NCBI RefSeq assembly: GCF_041583835.1
Contig: NZ_JBFHFC010000007.1
Span: 1 to 64,000, forward strand
Direction: 5' to 3'
Length of the DNA stretch: 64,000 nucleotides
DNA from: Thiomicrorhabdus sp041583835
Lineage (GTDB): Bacteria > Pseudomonadota > Gammaproteobacteria > Thiomicrospirales > Thiomicrospiraceae
Positions 34,875 to 44,148 of the stretch are shown piece after piece. Within the stretch, counting starts at the first letter, position 1. Each line of letters begins with the position of its first letter. Below the pieces are notes generated by a model. It was not told the DNA's origin. It worked only from the letters and a program-made list of their open reading frames with translations, and searched no databases. Made by a program: the position numbers and the translations under genes.

Positions 34875-36116
34875 TTACGCTACATTCTGTTTCTTCTGAA
34901 TGGATTTAATGTTGATTAACATGGCGATAGAGATCAACAATGCAACCACAAAGAATCCTGAGAATACATACAGTGTTTCAGCATAGGAACCGGTGGCGTC
35001 TTTGACCATAGAGATAATCAGCGGCCCCACCAAACCGGCTGCAGCCCAGGCGGTTAGGATATAGCCGTGAATCGCACCCAATTCTTTGGTTCCGAAGATG
35101 TCTCCGATATACGCCGGAATGGACGCAAAGCCACCGCCGTAACAAGACATGATGAAATACAGAATTACTTGGAAGATGATGATTTCGGTAATCGACGGCA
35201 AAACATAAAACGCCACTGCTTGAGTTGCAAAGAAGGTGATATAGACCACCGGTCTGGTTAGATAATCCGATAACGACGCCCAGAAAATTCGACCTGCACC
35301 GTTAAAGATCCCCATTAGACCGACCGCTGCAGCGGCTGCAATTGCAGAGACGCCAAGCACTTCCTGCAATAGTGGCGAGGCCACCCCGATAATCGCGATA
35401 CCGCAAGTTACGTTGATAAACAGCATCAGCCATAAACCGTAAAATCTTGGCGTTTTAACCGCTTCATGCAGCCCTAGCATGGCAAGGTCTTGTTTGATGG
35501 TCTTGTGTCCGGCTTCCACCTTTTTCTTGAAGCCTTCAGGCAAATAGCCCTCTTCCGGCTTTTCCAGATACATGGCCGACGCGAACATGATGACGAAATA
35601 AGCCGCACCCAAAACGATGAACGTCGAAGCCACTCCGATGGACGAGATCAATACTTTGATGGTTGGTCCCCATACGGCGGATGCAAACCCGAATCCCATA
35701 ATCGCCAGACCTGTCGCCAAACCTCTCTTGTCCGGGAACCATGTAACCAATGTGGAAACCGGAGCGATATAACCGATCCCCAATCCACATCCTCCCATTA
35801 CTCCGTAGAAGAAATACAGAAGCATTTTGGATTCCATCAAGATGGCCAGACCTGAGCCCGCAGTACCTAAACCGAATAGTACGGCAGCGATAATCGCGGA
35901 TACTTTTGGACCGTTCTTCTCTACGAACTTGCCCATCAAGGCCGCAGATAAACCCAAGAAGAAAATCGCGATACTGAATGCGATAGTGACATCGGTTAAC
36001 GTCCAGTTCATTTCCGCTTTAATCGGATTAACGTAGACGCTCCACGCGTAAACGGAACCGATACAAATATGAACGCCTACTGCGGCCAAGGCCATAAGCC
36101 ATCTATTTTTTCCCAT
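34875..36116 (-). CDS. OFA-family (oxalate/formate antiporter-like) MFS transporter
   Basis: About 413 residues from ATG 36116 (MGKNRWLMALAAVGVHICIG), preceded by AGAGG; the upstream ATGs at 36149-36152 add a non-typical head. Twelve membrane helices. The family-typical start GSVYAWSVYVNPIKAEMNW and the loop YIAPVSTLVTWFPDKRGLAT are present. Transports a small organic anion; the substrate is not deducible. Monocistronic with own terminator. Confidence 0.9.
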   Translation of the reverse strand: MGKNRWLMALAAVGVHICIGSVYAWSVYVNPIKAEMNWTLTDVTIAFSIAIFFLGLSAALMGKFVEKNGPKVSAIIAAVLFGLGTAGSGLAILMESKMLLYFFYGVMGGCGLGIGYIAPVSTLVTWFPDKRGLATGLAIMGFGFASAVWGPTIKVLISSIGVASTFIVLGAAYFVIMFASAMYLEKPEEGYLPEGFKKKVEAGHKTIKQDLAMLGLHEAVKTPRFYGLWLMLFINVTCGIAIIGVASPLLQEVLGVSAIAAAAAVGLMGIFNGAGRIFWASLSDYLTRPVVYITFFATQAVAFYVLPSITEIIIFQVILYFIMSCYGGGFASIPAYIGDIFGTKELGAIHGYILTAWAAAGLVGPLIISMVKDATGSYAETLYVFSGFFVVALLISIAMLINIKSIQKKQNVA

Positions 36117-36291
36117 ATAAAACCTCTTAAAATTACTCGTCACGTGCATCAAAATTTAGAGAGGCTAATATCGTAGAAAACAGGCTAATTGTCCATATTT
36201 GTAATCAATTATCAGAACCAAAGATTCTTACAGCCATATAAAAAATTACAATTTGCCAGCCGAAACCAAAAATCAAAAGCCAGAAACAAAA
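36117..36291. other. Upstream region of the OFA transporter gene
   Basis: AT-rich, contains the AGAGG ribosome-binding site of the transporter and presumably its promoter. No gene seen. Confidence 0.5.
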
Positions 36292-36322
36292 AAAGCCGAG
36301 TCATTTCTGACTCGGCTTTCTC
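36287..36322 (-). terminator. Terminator of ilvC (repeat copy 2)
   Basis: Perfect 12-base stem (36292-36303 with 36308-36319), TTTC loop, T run on the minus strand. Differs from the copy at 34803-34835 by one base in the stem. Confidence 0.85.
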
Positions 36323-36349
36323 ATAACCAATAATATAAAAGGAGATAGC

Positions 36350-36448
36350 TTGTTCGAGTTCAAGGCGCTTTTCGAGGAAGTGTACAATGAGTACACGACC
36401 CGGAAAGCAACACAGAAATCGGTCAAACTAGACCTTTTAAAAAATTAG
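36350..36448 (+). repeat. Structured intergenic repeat (cruciform-forming), or 32-residue ORF
   Basis: A perfect GTGTAC-N5-GTACAC dyad (about 36377-36393) sits inside an outer imperfect pairing of GCTTTTCG with CGGAAAGC. This nested design, with CAAGGCGCTTTTCGAGGAAG on the left, is that of short dispersed elements common in gammaproteobacterial intergenic DNA. The same stretch also reads as a TTG-initiated 32-residue frame after AAGGAG (FEFKALFEEVYNEYTTRKA and on). I favour the repeat. It overlaps the end of ilvC by four bases. Confidence 0.5.
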
Positions 36449-37461
36449 TTTTTCTCTTGGTCAACAATCTTGTTCGACGCGATCCAAGGCATCATAGCGC
36501 GTAATTTCTTACCAACTACTTCGATACCGTGCTCTGCGTTGTTACGACGTGCAGCCGTCATTGATGGGTAACCAGCTTGTCCTTCAAGGATGAACTGCTT
36601 AGCGTACTCACCAGTCTGGATGTTTTTCAATGCCTGACGCATTGCAGCACGTGATTCGTCGTTGATAACGCGAGGACCGGTAACATATTCACCGTACTCA
36701 GCGTTGTTAGAGATTGAGTAGTTCATGTCGGCGATACCACCTTCGAACATTAGGTCAACGATCAACTTCAATTCGTGCAAACACTCGAAGTAAGCCATTT
36801 CAGGCTCGTAACCCGCTTCAACCAAAGTGTCGAAACCAGCTTTAACAAGCTCAACCGCACCACCACAAAGAACCGCTTGCTCACCGAATAGGTCAGTTTC
36901 ACACTCGTCACGGAAAGTTGTTTCGATGATACCAGTACGTCCACCACCTACACCAGAAGCGTAAGAAAGAGCGATTGCCTTAGCGTTACCGGAAGCGTCT
37001 TGCTCAACTGCGATTAGGTCAGGAATACCGCCGCCACGAACGAATTCAGAACGTACAGTGTGACCAGGTGCCTTAGGAGCGATCATGATAACGTCAAGAT
37101 CTTTACGAGGCTGGATTTGGTTATAGATGATTGCGAAACCGTGTGCGAATGCAAGTGTAGCACCCTGCTTGATGTTCGGCTCGATCTCTTCTTTGTATAG
37201 AACAGACTGGAATTCATCAGGAGTCAAAATCATAACAACGTCAGCACCTGCAACGGCAGTTGCAACATCAGCAGTCTTTAGGCCGTAACCTTCCGCTTTT
37301 TTGATTGAAGATGAACCAGGACGCAAACCAACTGTTACGTCAACGCCAGAATCCTGAAGGTTAGCTGCATGAGCGTGACCTTGAGAACCAAAACCGATGA
37401 TGGCTACTTTCTTACTTTGGATGATTGAAAGGTCACAATCTTTATCGTAATAAACTTGCAT
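36445..37461 (-). CDS. ilvC: Ketol-acid reductoisomerase (NADP+)
   Basis: 338 residues, class I short form. It starts MQVYYDKDCDLSIIQSKKVA; the Rossmann loop is GFGSQGHAHAANLQDSG, and the knotted C-domain has DECETDLFGEQAVLCGG, with metal-binding Asp and Glu, and ECLHELKLIVDLMFEGG. Second enzyme of Ile/Val synthesis. Last gene of ilvB-ilvH-ilvC, 128 bases after ilvH, with a leader that may hold its own promoter. Confidence 0.97.
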   Translation of the reverse strand: MQVYYDKDCDLSIIQSKKVAIIGFGSQGHAHAANLQDSGVDVTVGLRPGSSSIKKAEGYGLKTADVATAVAGADVVMILTPDEFQSVLYKEEIEPNIKQGATLAFAHGFAIIYNQIQPRKDLDVIMIAPKAPGHTVRSEFVRGGGIPDLIAVEQDASGNAKAIALSYASGVGGGRTGIIETTFRDECETDLFGEQAVLCGGAVELVKAGFDTLVEAGYEPEMAYFECLHELKLIVDLMFEGGIADMNYSISNNAEYGEYVTGPRVINDESRAAMRQALKNIQTGEYAKQFILEGQAGYPSMTAARRNNAEHGIEVVGKKLRAMMPWIASNKIVDQEKN

Positions 37462-37589
37462 TTATCTATTCCTATCTATTATTTTTTGAATTCTTAATTA
37501 ATGACACTGAGCGCGATCTTTTAGGATCTTGTTGCGCCCGGCGTCAAATTAACTGCTTAATTTAATTGGGGGAATTATCTACAAACCGT

Positions 37590-38081
37590 TTAGATGTGTA
37601 AACACTTTTCTCCGCGCATCACACCGACCGTACCGGAACGTACGGTTTCCAAAATAAGACCTGAATCCAACGCGTCGATAAACGCGTCCAGCTTCTTACT
37701 TTCACCAACCATCTGTACCGTATAAGTCGTTGCAGTCACATCGATGATGTCGCCACGGAAGATCTCGGTCAGACGCTTGTATTCGTCACGTGCTTCACCG
37801 ACGGCGTGCAACTTAATCAACATCAGTTCGCGCTCGATATGTGCGCCTTCAGTCAGATCAAGTACCTTAACTACGTCAATCAGACGGTTAAGGTGCTTCA
37901 CGATCTGTTCGATCTGCTGCTCGGTACCGCTGGTAACCAACGTCAGACGGGACAAAGACTCGTCTTCGGTCGGTGCAACCGTTAGGGCATGAATGTTATA
38001 GCCACGGGCAGAGAACAAACCCGACACGCGCGATAAGGCACCCGACTCATTTTCTATTAACATTGAAATTACATGTTTCAT
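37590..38081 (-). CDS. ilvH: Acetolactate synthase small (regulatory) subunit
   Basis: 163 residues: an N-terminal ACT domain (MKHVISMLIENESGALSRVS, LFSARGYNIHALTVAPTEDE) that binds valine, and a C-terminal regulatory domain. Ten bases separate it from the ilvB-type gene upstream. It confers feedback inhibition and activates the large subunit. Confidence 0.96.
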   Translation of the reverse strand: MKHVISMLIENESGALSRVSGLFSARGYNIHALTVAPTEDESLSRLTLVTSGTEQQIEQIVKHLNRLIDVVKVLDLTEGAHIERELMLIKLHAVGEARDEYKRLTEIFRGDIIDVTATTYTVQMVGESKKLDAFIDALDSGLILETVRSGTVGVMRGEKCLHI

Positions 38082-38091
38082 CGAGACACCC

Positions 38092-39795
38092 CTACACCAA
38101 AATCATTTCGTTCAAACCGGCACCGGCCGGAATCATCGGATAGACGTTTTCCTGCTGATCGGTAATGATGTCGATAAACACCAAACGATCTTTGTTCTTT
38201 TCGGAGAACGCTTCTTCCAGCTGAGATTTCAGAGTCTTCGGATCTTCAATGCGCATACCGACATGGCCGTAGGATTCCGCCAACTTGACGAAGTCCGGCA
38301 AAGATTCCATATAAGACATCGAGTAACGACGCTCATAGAAGAATTCCTGCCACTGACGAACCATTCCCAGGAAGCCGTTGTTCAAACAGACGATCTTCAC
38401 CGGCAAGCCGTATTGCAAACAGGTCGAAAGTTCTTGGATATTCATTTGAATAGAACCTTCACCGGTCACACAAACAACCGTTGCGTCAGGGAACGCCATT
38501 TGAGCACCCATGGCCGCCGGTAAGCCGAAGCCCATGGTTCCGAGACCACCGGAGTTGATCCAGCGACGCGGCTTGTCAAACGGATAGTACTGAGCGGCAA
38601 ACATCTGGTGCTGACCTACGTCAGACGCCACGTAAGCATCGCCTTTAGTGACTTCCCAAACCGCTTCCATCGCAGCTTGCGGCTTGATCTTGGCACCGGC
38701 CGTGTCGTAGCGCAGACACTTGGTCGCACGCCACTCTTCGATTTGCTGCCACCAATCCGCCAACGCTTGTTCGTCGATTTTCAATTTGGTTTTATCCAAA
38801 ATTGCATTCATTTCGGTCAAGACTTGCTTAACCGGTCCGACGATCGGAATATCGACGATGACGTTTTTAGAGATCGAAGCCGGATCGATGTCGACATGAA
38901 CGATCTTCGCATCCGGACAGAACTTTTCCAGGTTCCCGGTTACACGATCGTCAAAACGCGCGCCAATTGCAATAATCACGTCACTGTGATGCATCGCCAA
39001 GTTCGCTTCATAAGTACCGTGCATTCCCAACATACCTACCGACTGTTTGTCGGAAGCCGGGAAAGCGCCCAAGCCCATTAATGTTTGGGTAATCGGGAAG
39101 CCCAACTTGTGGGTTAATTCGGTCAATTCCGCAGAAGCGTCGCCCAAAATGACACCACCACCGGTGTACAGAATTGGTCGCTTGGCAGAAAGCATCATCT
39201 CCACCGCTTTCTTAATTTGTCCACTATGGCCCTTAGTTACAGGCAGATAGGAGCGCATCTCAACTTCTTGTGGATAAACATAGGTGCTTTTGGCGTTTTG
39301 GATATCTTTTGGAATGTCGACTACAACAGGGCCAGGTCGGCCGGTTGTGGCTAGATAAAATGCTTTTTTGAGCGTACTAGCAAGTTCGTCAACACTCTTG
39401 ACCAAGAAGTTGTGTTTTACGATCGGTCTTGTAATCCCTACGGTATCGATCTCCTGGAATGCATCCAAACCGATCAGTGCGGTTGGCACCTGACCGGTAA
39501 TACATACCATTGGAATCGAGTCCATATAGGCCGTTGCGATTCCGGTCACGGCATTGGTTGCACCGGGACCCGACGTTACAAGCACCACTCCTGGTTTACC
39601 TGTAGAGCGCGCATAGCCGTCTGCAGCATGCACTGCAGCCTGTTCGTGACGCACCAAAATATGGTTTAATTTTTTAGCGTCCGTATCTAGGGCATCGTAA
39701 ATTGGTAGAACAGCTCCACCAGGATACCCCCATATATGCTCTACTCCCTCGTCCTCGAGATAATTTACAAGGATCTGGGCACCAGTCATTTCCAC
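38092..39795 (-). CDS. ilvI: Acetolactate synthase large (catalytic) subunit
   Basis: About 567 residues. The start is taken as GTG 39795, nine bases after GGAGG (MEMTGAQILVNYLEDEG); an ATG at 39789 is the alternative and the ATG at 39834 is upstream of the ribosome-binding site. ThDP domains include the catalytic Glu region RHEQAAVHAADGYARSTGKP and the metal motif GEGSIQMNIQELSTCLQYG with NNGFLGMVRQWQ. Commits pyruvate to branched-chain amino acids. Confidence 0.95.
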   Translation of the reverse strand: MEMTGAQILVNYLEDEGVEHIWGYPGGAVLPIYDALDTDAKKLNHILVRHEQAAVHAADGYARSTGKPGVVLVTSGPGATNAVTGIATAYMDSIPMVCITGQVPTALIGLDAFQEIDTVGITRPIVKHNFLVKSVDELASTLKKAFYLATTGRPGPVVVDIPKDIQNAKSTYVYPQEVEMRSYLPVTKGHSGQIKKAVEMMLSAKRPILYTGGGVILGDASAELTELTHKLGFPITQTLMGLGAFPASDKQSVGMLGMHGTYEANLAMHHSDVIIAIGARFDDRVTGNLEKFCPDAKIVHVDIDPASISKNVIVDIPIVGPVKQVLTEMNAILDKTKLKIDEQALADWWQQIEEWRATKCLRYDTAGAKIKPQAAMEAVWEVTKGDAYVASDVGQHQMFAAQYYPFDKPRRWINSGGLGTMGFGLPAAMGAQMAFPDATVVCVTGEGSIQMNIQELSTCLQYGLPVKIVCLNNGFLGMVRQWQEFFYERRYSMSYMESLPDFVKLAESYGHVGMRIEDPKTLKSQLEEAFSEKNKDRLVFIDIITDQQENVYPMIPAGAGLNEMILV

Positions 39796-40033
39796 AACAA
39801 TGGTCCTCCAATAAAACCTAAACCAGCCTGCCAATTAAAAACCCATTGAAAAACAAAGGGAAAATTCAGGCAATGGTCAGATATAAACGTTTTAAATACC
39901 CGCCGAGATTTGACGACGGGAAAAGGAGGAATTATATAAAATTTTCAACGCTTTTAGAACTCTAAGCGGCGCTTTTTTACCGCTTAAGGGCAAAATAAAC
40001 CGGCTTAGAGAAAGAATAGGATTATTTACGAGG
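39796..40033. other. ilvI upstream region
   Basis: 238 bases with imperfect hairpins (CCCGTCG/CGGCGGG at about 39899-39921; TAAGCGG/CCGCTTA at about 39963-39986). No Ile/Val/Leu-rich leader peptide is visible, so I do not call an attenuator. Confidence 0.4.
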
Positions 40034-40582
40034 TTAAATTTCGGATTTGAACAAGTGTTCACGGTAGTGCTTGAGTTCGTCGATCGACTCCATAATGTCG
40101 GCCAGAGCCAGATGGGCACCGCTTTTCTTGTGTGACTGATAAACAGTCGGCGCCCAACGGCGCGCCAGTTCTTTCAACGTACTGACATCCAGATTTCGAT
40201 AATGGAAAAAGGCTTCCAGTGCCGGCATCTGCTCCACCATAAAACGGCGATCCTGACAGATGCTGTTACCGCACATCGGCGATTTTCCGGCCGGAACGTA
40301 CTGCTTTAAAAATTCGATGGTTTGCTGTTCAGCCTGTTCCATAGTGACCGAACTTTCCTGAACTCGCTTGGTCAAGCCCGAGTTTCCGTGATGGGTCACG
40401 CACCAATCGTCCATTAAATCCAAGTCGGTCTGCTCTGTCTGTACCGCAATGACCGGCCCTTCCGCCAACACATTCAATTCACTGTCGGTCACCACTGTGG
40501 CGATTTCAATAATTCGATGGGTTTTGGGATCAAGCCCGGTCATTTCCAGATCAATCCAAATTAAATTCTTATCCGACTTCAT
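40034..40582 (-). CDS. orn: Oligoribonuclease
   Basis: 182 residues from ATG 40582 (MKSDKNLIWIDLEMTGLDP), the usual family start. DEDDh exonuclease: Asp/Glu in WIDLEMTGLD, Exo II around DLMDDWCVTHHGNSGLTKRV, and the final HLALADIMESIDELKHYREH with catalytic Asp. Degrades 2-5 nt RNA and pGpG. Divergent from the M48 gene. Confidence 0.96.
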   Translation of the reverse strand: MKSDKNLIWIDLEMTGLDPKTHRIIEIATVVTDSELNVLAEGPVIAVQTEQTDLDLMDDWCVTHHGNSGLTKRVQESSVTMEQAEQQTIEFLKQYVPAGKSPMCGNSICQDRRFMVEQMPALEAFFHYRNLDVSTLKELARRWAPTVYQSHKKSGAHLALADIMESIDELKHYREHLFKSEI

Positions 40583-40646
40583 AAATCTTTCTCTTATCAC
40601 TTACAATATGCGGTTATATTAACCGAAAAAACAAGAAAGAAAACCC

Positions 40647-41924
40647 ATGAACTGGATCACCCAACTGTTTCTTACCGCTTTGATTTTAAACCTACTGATC
40701 GAAGCCTGGTTAAATATCAAAAACCAATTTCATATCCGCCAACACCGCGACCAAGTCCCTGATGAATTCAGCGAAGTCGTGACATTGGAAGCGCATCAAA
40801 AAGCCGCTGATTACAGCCGCGCCAAATTACAACTGGGGCGCATGGGACTCTTCTACGATGCGGCTATTTTGGCCTTTATGACGATCGGCGGCGGCTTCCA
40901 GGACATTTACAACCTGTGGTTAAACACATCGCTGGAACCAATCTGGCGCGATGTCGGTTTCTTACTTTCCACTCTGTGGTTCCTGTCGTTATTACACCTG
41001 CCGTTTTCACTTATCAGCACCTTCAAAATCGAAGCGGATTTCGGTTTCAATAAAACCACTCCGGCAAAATTCGTCAGCGACATGGTTAAACAATGGGCAT
41101 TGATGCTGGCTCTGGGTCTGCCTCTTGTTTGGGTGATCCTGTCGATCATGAACAACTATTTCGAACAGGCCTGGTGGCTGTACACTTGGATTGTCTGGAT
41201 GGTTTTCCAACTGGTGATCATGTGGGCCTATCCGAAATGGATCGCTCCGATCTTCAACAAGTTCACACCGCTTGAAGACGAGGCCATGAAAACCCGCATC
41301 AACAATCTGTTGGAACGTACCGGATTCGAATCCAACGGCATTTTCGTGATGGACGGCTCATCGCGTTCCGGCCACGGTAACGCCTACTTCACCGGCTTCG
41401 GCAAGAACAAACGCATTGTATTTTTCGACACTTTGCTTGAAAAACTAACGCCGGAAGAAGTCGAAGCGGTCTTGGCTCACGAACTGGGTCACTTCAAACA
41501 CGGACACATCAAGCAGCGCCTGATTGAAAGCACCGTTTTAAGTCTGGCCGGATTGGCTTTACTAGGTTGGTTGGCACAACTACCGGAATTTTACATAGGC
41601 CTTGGACTAAGCACTCAAACGCCTGCGGCAGCTCTACTGCTGTTCATGACGGCGGTACCTGTCTTGTTCTTCTTCCTAGGCCCGGTCAGTGCCATCAAAA
41701 GCCGAAAACACGAATTTGAAGCCGATGCTTTTGCCGCCGAACACGTCGGATCGAAATATCTGGTATCGGCTCTATTGAAAATGTACCGCGATAACGCCAG
41801 CACCTTGACGCCTGATCCAAGCTATTCGGCTTACCATGACAGTCATCCGCCGGCGAAAATCCGTATTGACCATTTGAACTCATTGCCAAGCAACGCCCAA
41901 GAAGTCTCACTGGAGGTAAAATAA
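40647..41924 (+). CDS. M48-family membrane metallopeptidase (Ste24-like)
   Basis: 425 residues, several membrane helices before and after the catalytic region. The zinc site is VLAHELGHFKHGHIKQR (HExxH), followed downstream by a Glu in KSRKHEFEADAFAAEHVG. The N-terminal layout and CAAX-protease-like FGFNKTTPAKFVSDM fit the Ste24/HtpX superfamily, so a role in membrane protein quality control is inferred. Next gene starts at the last base of its stop. Confidence 0.92.
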   Translation: MNWITQLFLTALILNLLIEAWLNIKNQFHIRQHRDQVPDEFSEVVTLEAHQKAADYSRAKLQLGRMGLFYDAAILAFMTIGGGFQDIYNLWLNTSLEPIWRDVGFLLSTLWFLSLLHLPFSLISTFKIEADFGFNKTTPAKFVSDMVKQWALMLALGLPLVWVILSIMNNYFEQAWWLYTWIVWMVFQLVIMWAYPKWIAPIFNKFTPLEDEAMKTRINNLLERTGFESNGIFVMDGSSRSGHGNAYFTGFGKNKRIVFFDTLLEKLTPEEVEAVLAHELGHFKHGHIKQRLIESTVLSLAGLALLGWLAQLPEFYIGLGLSTQTPAAALLLFMTAVPVLFFFLGPVSAIKSRKHEFEADAFAAEHVGSKYLVSALLKMYRDNASTLTPDPSYSAYHDSHPPAKIRIDHLNSLPSNAQEVSLEVK

Positions 41925-42277
41925 TGACAACGGCTAACTCTCTTGTAAACGAACTGTTAAACCAACACTGCGAAGACATTCCAAAAGGCAGCAAAGCTTT
42001 GATCATTCCAAGTATCGAAAGCAATCTAAGCCAACTTCAAGGTTGGGAGGCGCCGCTTGACTACGCATCGATCAAAAAGCAATTCCAATTTAAGAACTAC
42101 CACCAGACGATTGCATTCGTGAATGCGGTGACTTGGGTTGCCAATCGTGAAGACCACCATCCGGAAATCTGTTTCGGTTATAACCAGTGCACCATCACGC
42201 TAACAACGCATAACGCCAAAGGCTTAACCATGAACGACATGATCATGGCGGCTAAAATCGACGCGTTATTAGACTAA
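41924..42277 (+). CDS. phhB: 4a-hydroxytetrahydrobiopterin dehydratase
   Basis: 117 residues of the PCD/DCoH family. Motif FNYHQTIAF-like FKNYHQTIAFVNAVTWVANR, then EDHHPEICFGYNQCTITLTT and GLTMNDMIMAAKID. Recycles carbinolamine pterin when phenylalanine hydroxylase is present, or acts in molybdopterin-related chemistry; no phhA in the window. Starts at the final base of the previous stop (TAATG), so translationally coupled. Confidence 0.93.
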   Translation: MTTANSLVNELLNQHCEDIPKGSKALIIPSIESNLSQLQGWEAPLDYASIKKQFQFKNYHQTIAFVNAVTWVANREDHHPEICFGYNQCTITLTTHNAKGLTMNDMIMAAKIDALLD

Positions 42278-42301
42278 ACATTAAATCGAGTTCATTTCCC
42301 G

Positions 42302-43351
42302 ATGGCTAAACGCAAACTCACCACGCAACAAAAACGCCGTGTCAGCGGCAAACGTCAAAAGTCCACGTTGGAAAACGCAACGGGCAAAGAGAACGACGAT
42401 AAAAGTCTGTTAGGTGAAGAACAAACCGGCCTGGTCATCACCAGCTTCGGTAAACGCGTATTGGTCGAATCCGAGGACGGCGAAGCCTACAACTGTGCCA
42501 TTCGCCAACATCTAGGCAAATTAGTGGCAGGCGACCGGGTCATCTGGCAAACCGACGTCGAACCACAGAGCGGCGTGGTCGTCAGCGTTTTACCTAGAAC
42601 TCACGAACTAAGCCGCCCAGGTTTCCGCGGCCAAACCCGCATGGTCGCAGCCAATATCGACTTTATCGGAGTGGTGACGCCGGTCGTCCCGGGCATTCAT
42701 CCCGACATGATCGACCGCTATCTGGTTGCCGCCAAACAGCTCGACATTCCGGTCGTCATCATTATCAACAAAGTCGACTTATTGGAATCCGAAGAAGATT
42801 GGAATGCAGTTGCAGAACTGTTGCAGCCCTATGATGAAATGGGAATTGAATTATTGCCCGCCTCCACCATCTCCAATGAAGGCCTGATGGATCTGCGCGA
42901 ATTCATGTCCAATAAGAACTCGGTGTTTGTCGGCCCGTCCGGCGCAGGTAAATCGTCGTTAATTAACGCCCTGATTCCGGATTTACAGATTCGCGTCGGT
43001 CAGCTTTCCGAAGCTTCAGGCCTGGGGAAACACACCACAACCAACAGCATTCTATACCACCTGCCGGAATCCTCGCCCGGCGCCAACGACGGCGGCAATC
43101 TGATAGATTCTCCCGGTGTTCGTCAATTTAGCCCTATGCCTTGCAGCCTTAACGAGCTGGAATCGATGTATCCCGATTTTGCGCCTTTTCTAGGACAGTG
43201 TAAATTCAATAACTGCACCCACACGATCGAACCTAAATGCGCGATCAAGCAGGCGGTGGAAGACGGTGAAATCGCTTACTCGCGTTATCAAAGTTTCCAG
43301 CGTTTACGTCAAGAATTTAAAGAAATGGAACAGGCGGAAGCGCCAACCTAA
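42302..43351 (+). CDS. rsgA: Ribosome small subunit-dependent GTPase A
   Basis: 349 residues with the circularly permuted GTPase order: OB-fold (about 45-110), G4 INKVDLL before G1 GPSGAGKSSLINAL, G3 DSPGVRQF, and a C-terminal zinc domain CKFNNCTHTIEPKC. Checks the maturation of the 30S subunit. Close to orn as in most gammaproteobacteria. Confidence 0.96.
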   Translation: MAKRKLTTQQKRRVSGKRQKSTLENATGKENDDKSLLGEEQTGLVITSFGKRVLVESEDGEAYNCAIRQHLGKLVAGDRVIWQTDVEPQSGVVVSVLPRTHELSRPGFRGQTRMVAANIDFIGVVTPVVPGIHPDMIDRYLVAAKQLDIPVVIIINKVDLLESEEDWNAVAELLQPYDEMGIELLPASTISNEGLMDLREFMSNKNSVFVGPSGAGKSSLINALIPDLQIRVGQLSEASGLGKHTTTNSILYHLPESSPGANDGGNLIDSPGVRQFSPMPCSLNELESMYPDFAPFLGQCKFNNCTHTIEPKCAIKQAVEDGEIAYSRYQSFQRLRQEFKEMEQAEAPT

Positions 43352-43393
43352 CCGCTTCCAACCCGTTGAATGAATTTATTCCGGTTAGTCGAT

Positions 43394-43567
43394 TCAAACG
43401 TGACTGGTGAACCACACGGAAACACCATACAGCAACAGAGTCGTTCCCATAATCGCGACTACCCAAAATAAAAATACCAGGCCGATATGGGTCGGTTTAT
43501 TAATCAACTTCAAAACGAACCAGCTAATAACGGTCATTGCAATGACCAATATCCACAATCTAAACAA
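43394..43567 (-). CDS. 57-residue two-helix membrane protein with TTG start
   Basis: A TTG at 43567, seven bases after GGAG, opens a 57-residue frame ending at TGA 43394. The product has two membrane helices, LWILVIAMTVISWFVLKLI and HIGLVFLFWVVAIMGTTLLL, joined by NKPT. The hydrophobic periodicity, correct ribosome-binding spacing and absence of any competing gene on the opposite strand make it credible. Easily missed because it has no ATG start. Convergent with rsgA. Function unknown. Confidence 0.65.
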   Translation of the reverse strand: MFRLWILVIAMTVISWFVLKLINKPTHIGLVFLFWVVAIMGTTLLLYGVSVWFTSHV

Positions 43568-43569
43568 AT

Positions 43570-43824
43570 CCGATCTCCAAATAAGAATTAAGACGAAACC
43601 GCCTTTTGTACCCGCTTATAAAAACGCAAATGACAAGTTCTACAAAACTTTCCGTATAACTTTATCAAAGGTTTTACACAAAGCTTATGGTTTTGTTCAC
43701 AATTTAGGTTTTTTTTAAGGGTTACTCAAGGTTTCAACCTTGACTCAACCCCCCTTTTCGTTTGTAATTGCATCCAGGGAAAAAACCCGAACTTTTTATC
43801 ACGTGCTTTTTAGGAGAGTACATT
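43570..43824. other. Upstream region of cytochrome c gene
   Basis: 255 bases without a gene. It contains a perfect seven-base dyad TCAAGGT-TTCA-ACCTTGA at 43726-43743, and TAGGAGAG as the ribosome-binding site of the cytochrome gene. Confidence 0.5.
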
Positions 43825-44130
43825 ATGAAAAAACTAACTATCGCACTAGCAACTGCTGGTCTTATCTCTTTTGGTGCAGCTGCTCAAGCTGGTGACGCAG
43901 CAGCTGGTCAAGGTGCTTACGCAACTTGTGTTGGTTGTCACGGTGCTGCTGGTGAAGGTGGAGTTGGTCCAAAACTAGCTGGTCAGCCAGCTGCGGACAT
44001 CGCTTCTAAGCTTCACAAGTATAAAGCTGGTGAGCAAATGGGTCCTATGACTTCTATGATGGCTCCAATGGCTGCTGGTCTTTCTGACGCAGACATCGAT
44101 AACATCGCTGCTTACGTTGCTACTCTATAA
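43825..44130 (+). CDS. Small periplasmic cytochrome c (c5/c553-like)
   Basis: 101 residues from ATG 43825, after TAGGAGAG. Signal peptide MKKLTIALATAGLISFGAAA, one heme site CVGCH (35-39), Met-rich EQMGPMTSMMAPM for the axial ligand and C-terminal helix DADIDNIAAYVAT. The codons are strongly biased (GCT, GGT, GCA repeated), unlike neighbours, which suggests very high expression. Soluble electron carrier, likely donor to a terminal oxidase. Confidence 0.93.
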   Translation: MKKLTIALATAGLISFGAAAQAGDAAAGQGAYATCVGCHGAAGEGGVGPKLAGQPAADIASKLHKYKAGEQMGPMTSMMAPMAAGLSDADIDNIAAYVATL

Positions 44131-44148
44131 TTTTTAGAGTTAAGACTG

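Noticed and set aside
39796..40033. ilv leader-peptide attenuator or T-box
   Set aside because: Hairpins are present, but there is no branched-chain-rich leader peptide and no T-box sequence.
43407..43718. 103-codon plus-strand frame after rsgA
   Set aside because: Runs antisense to the 57-residue membrane protein, with unlikely composition and poor start context.
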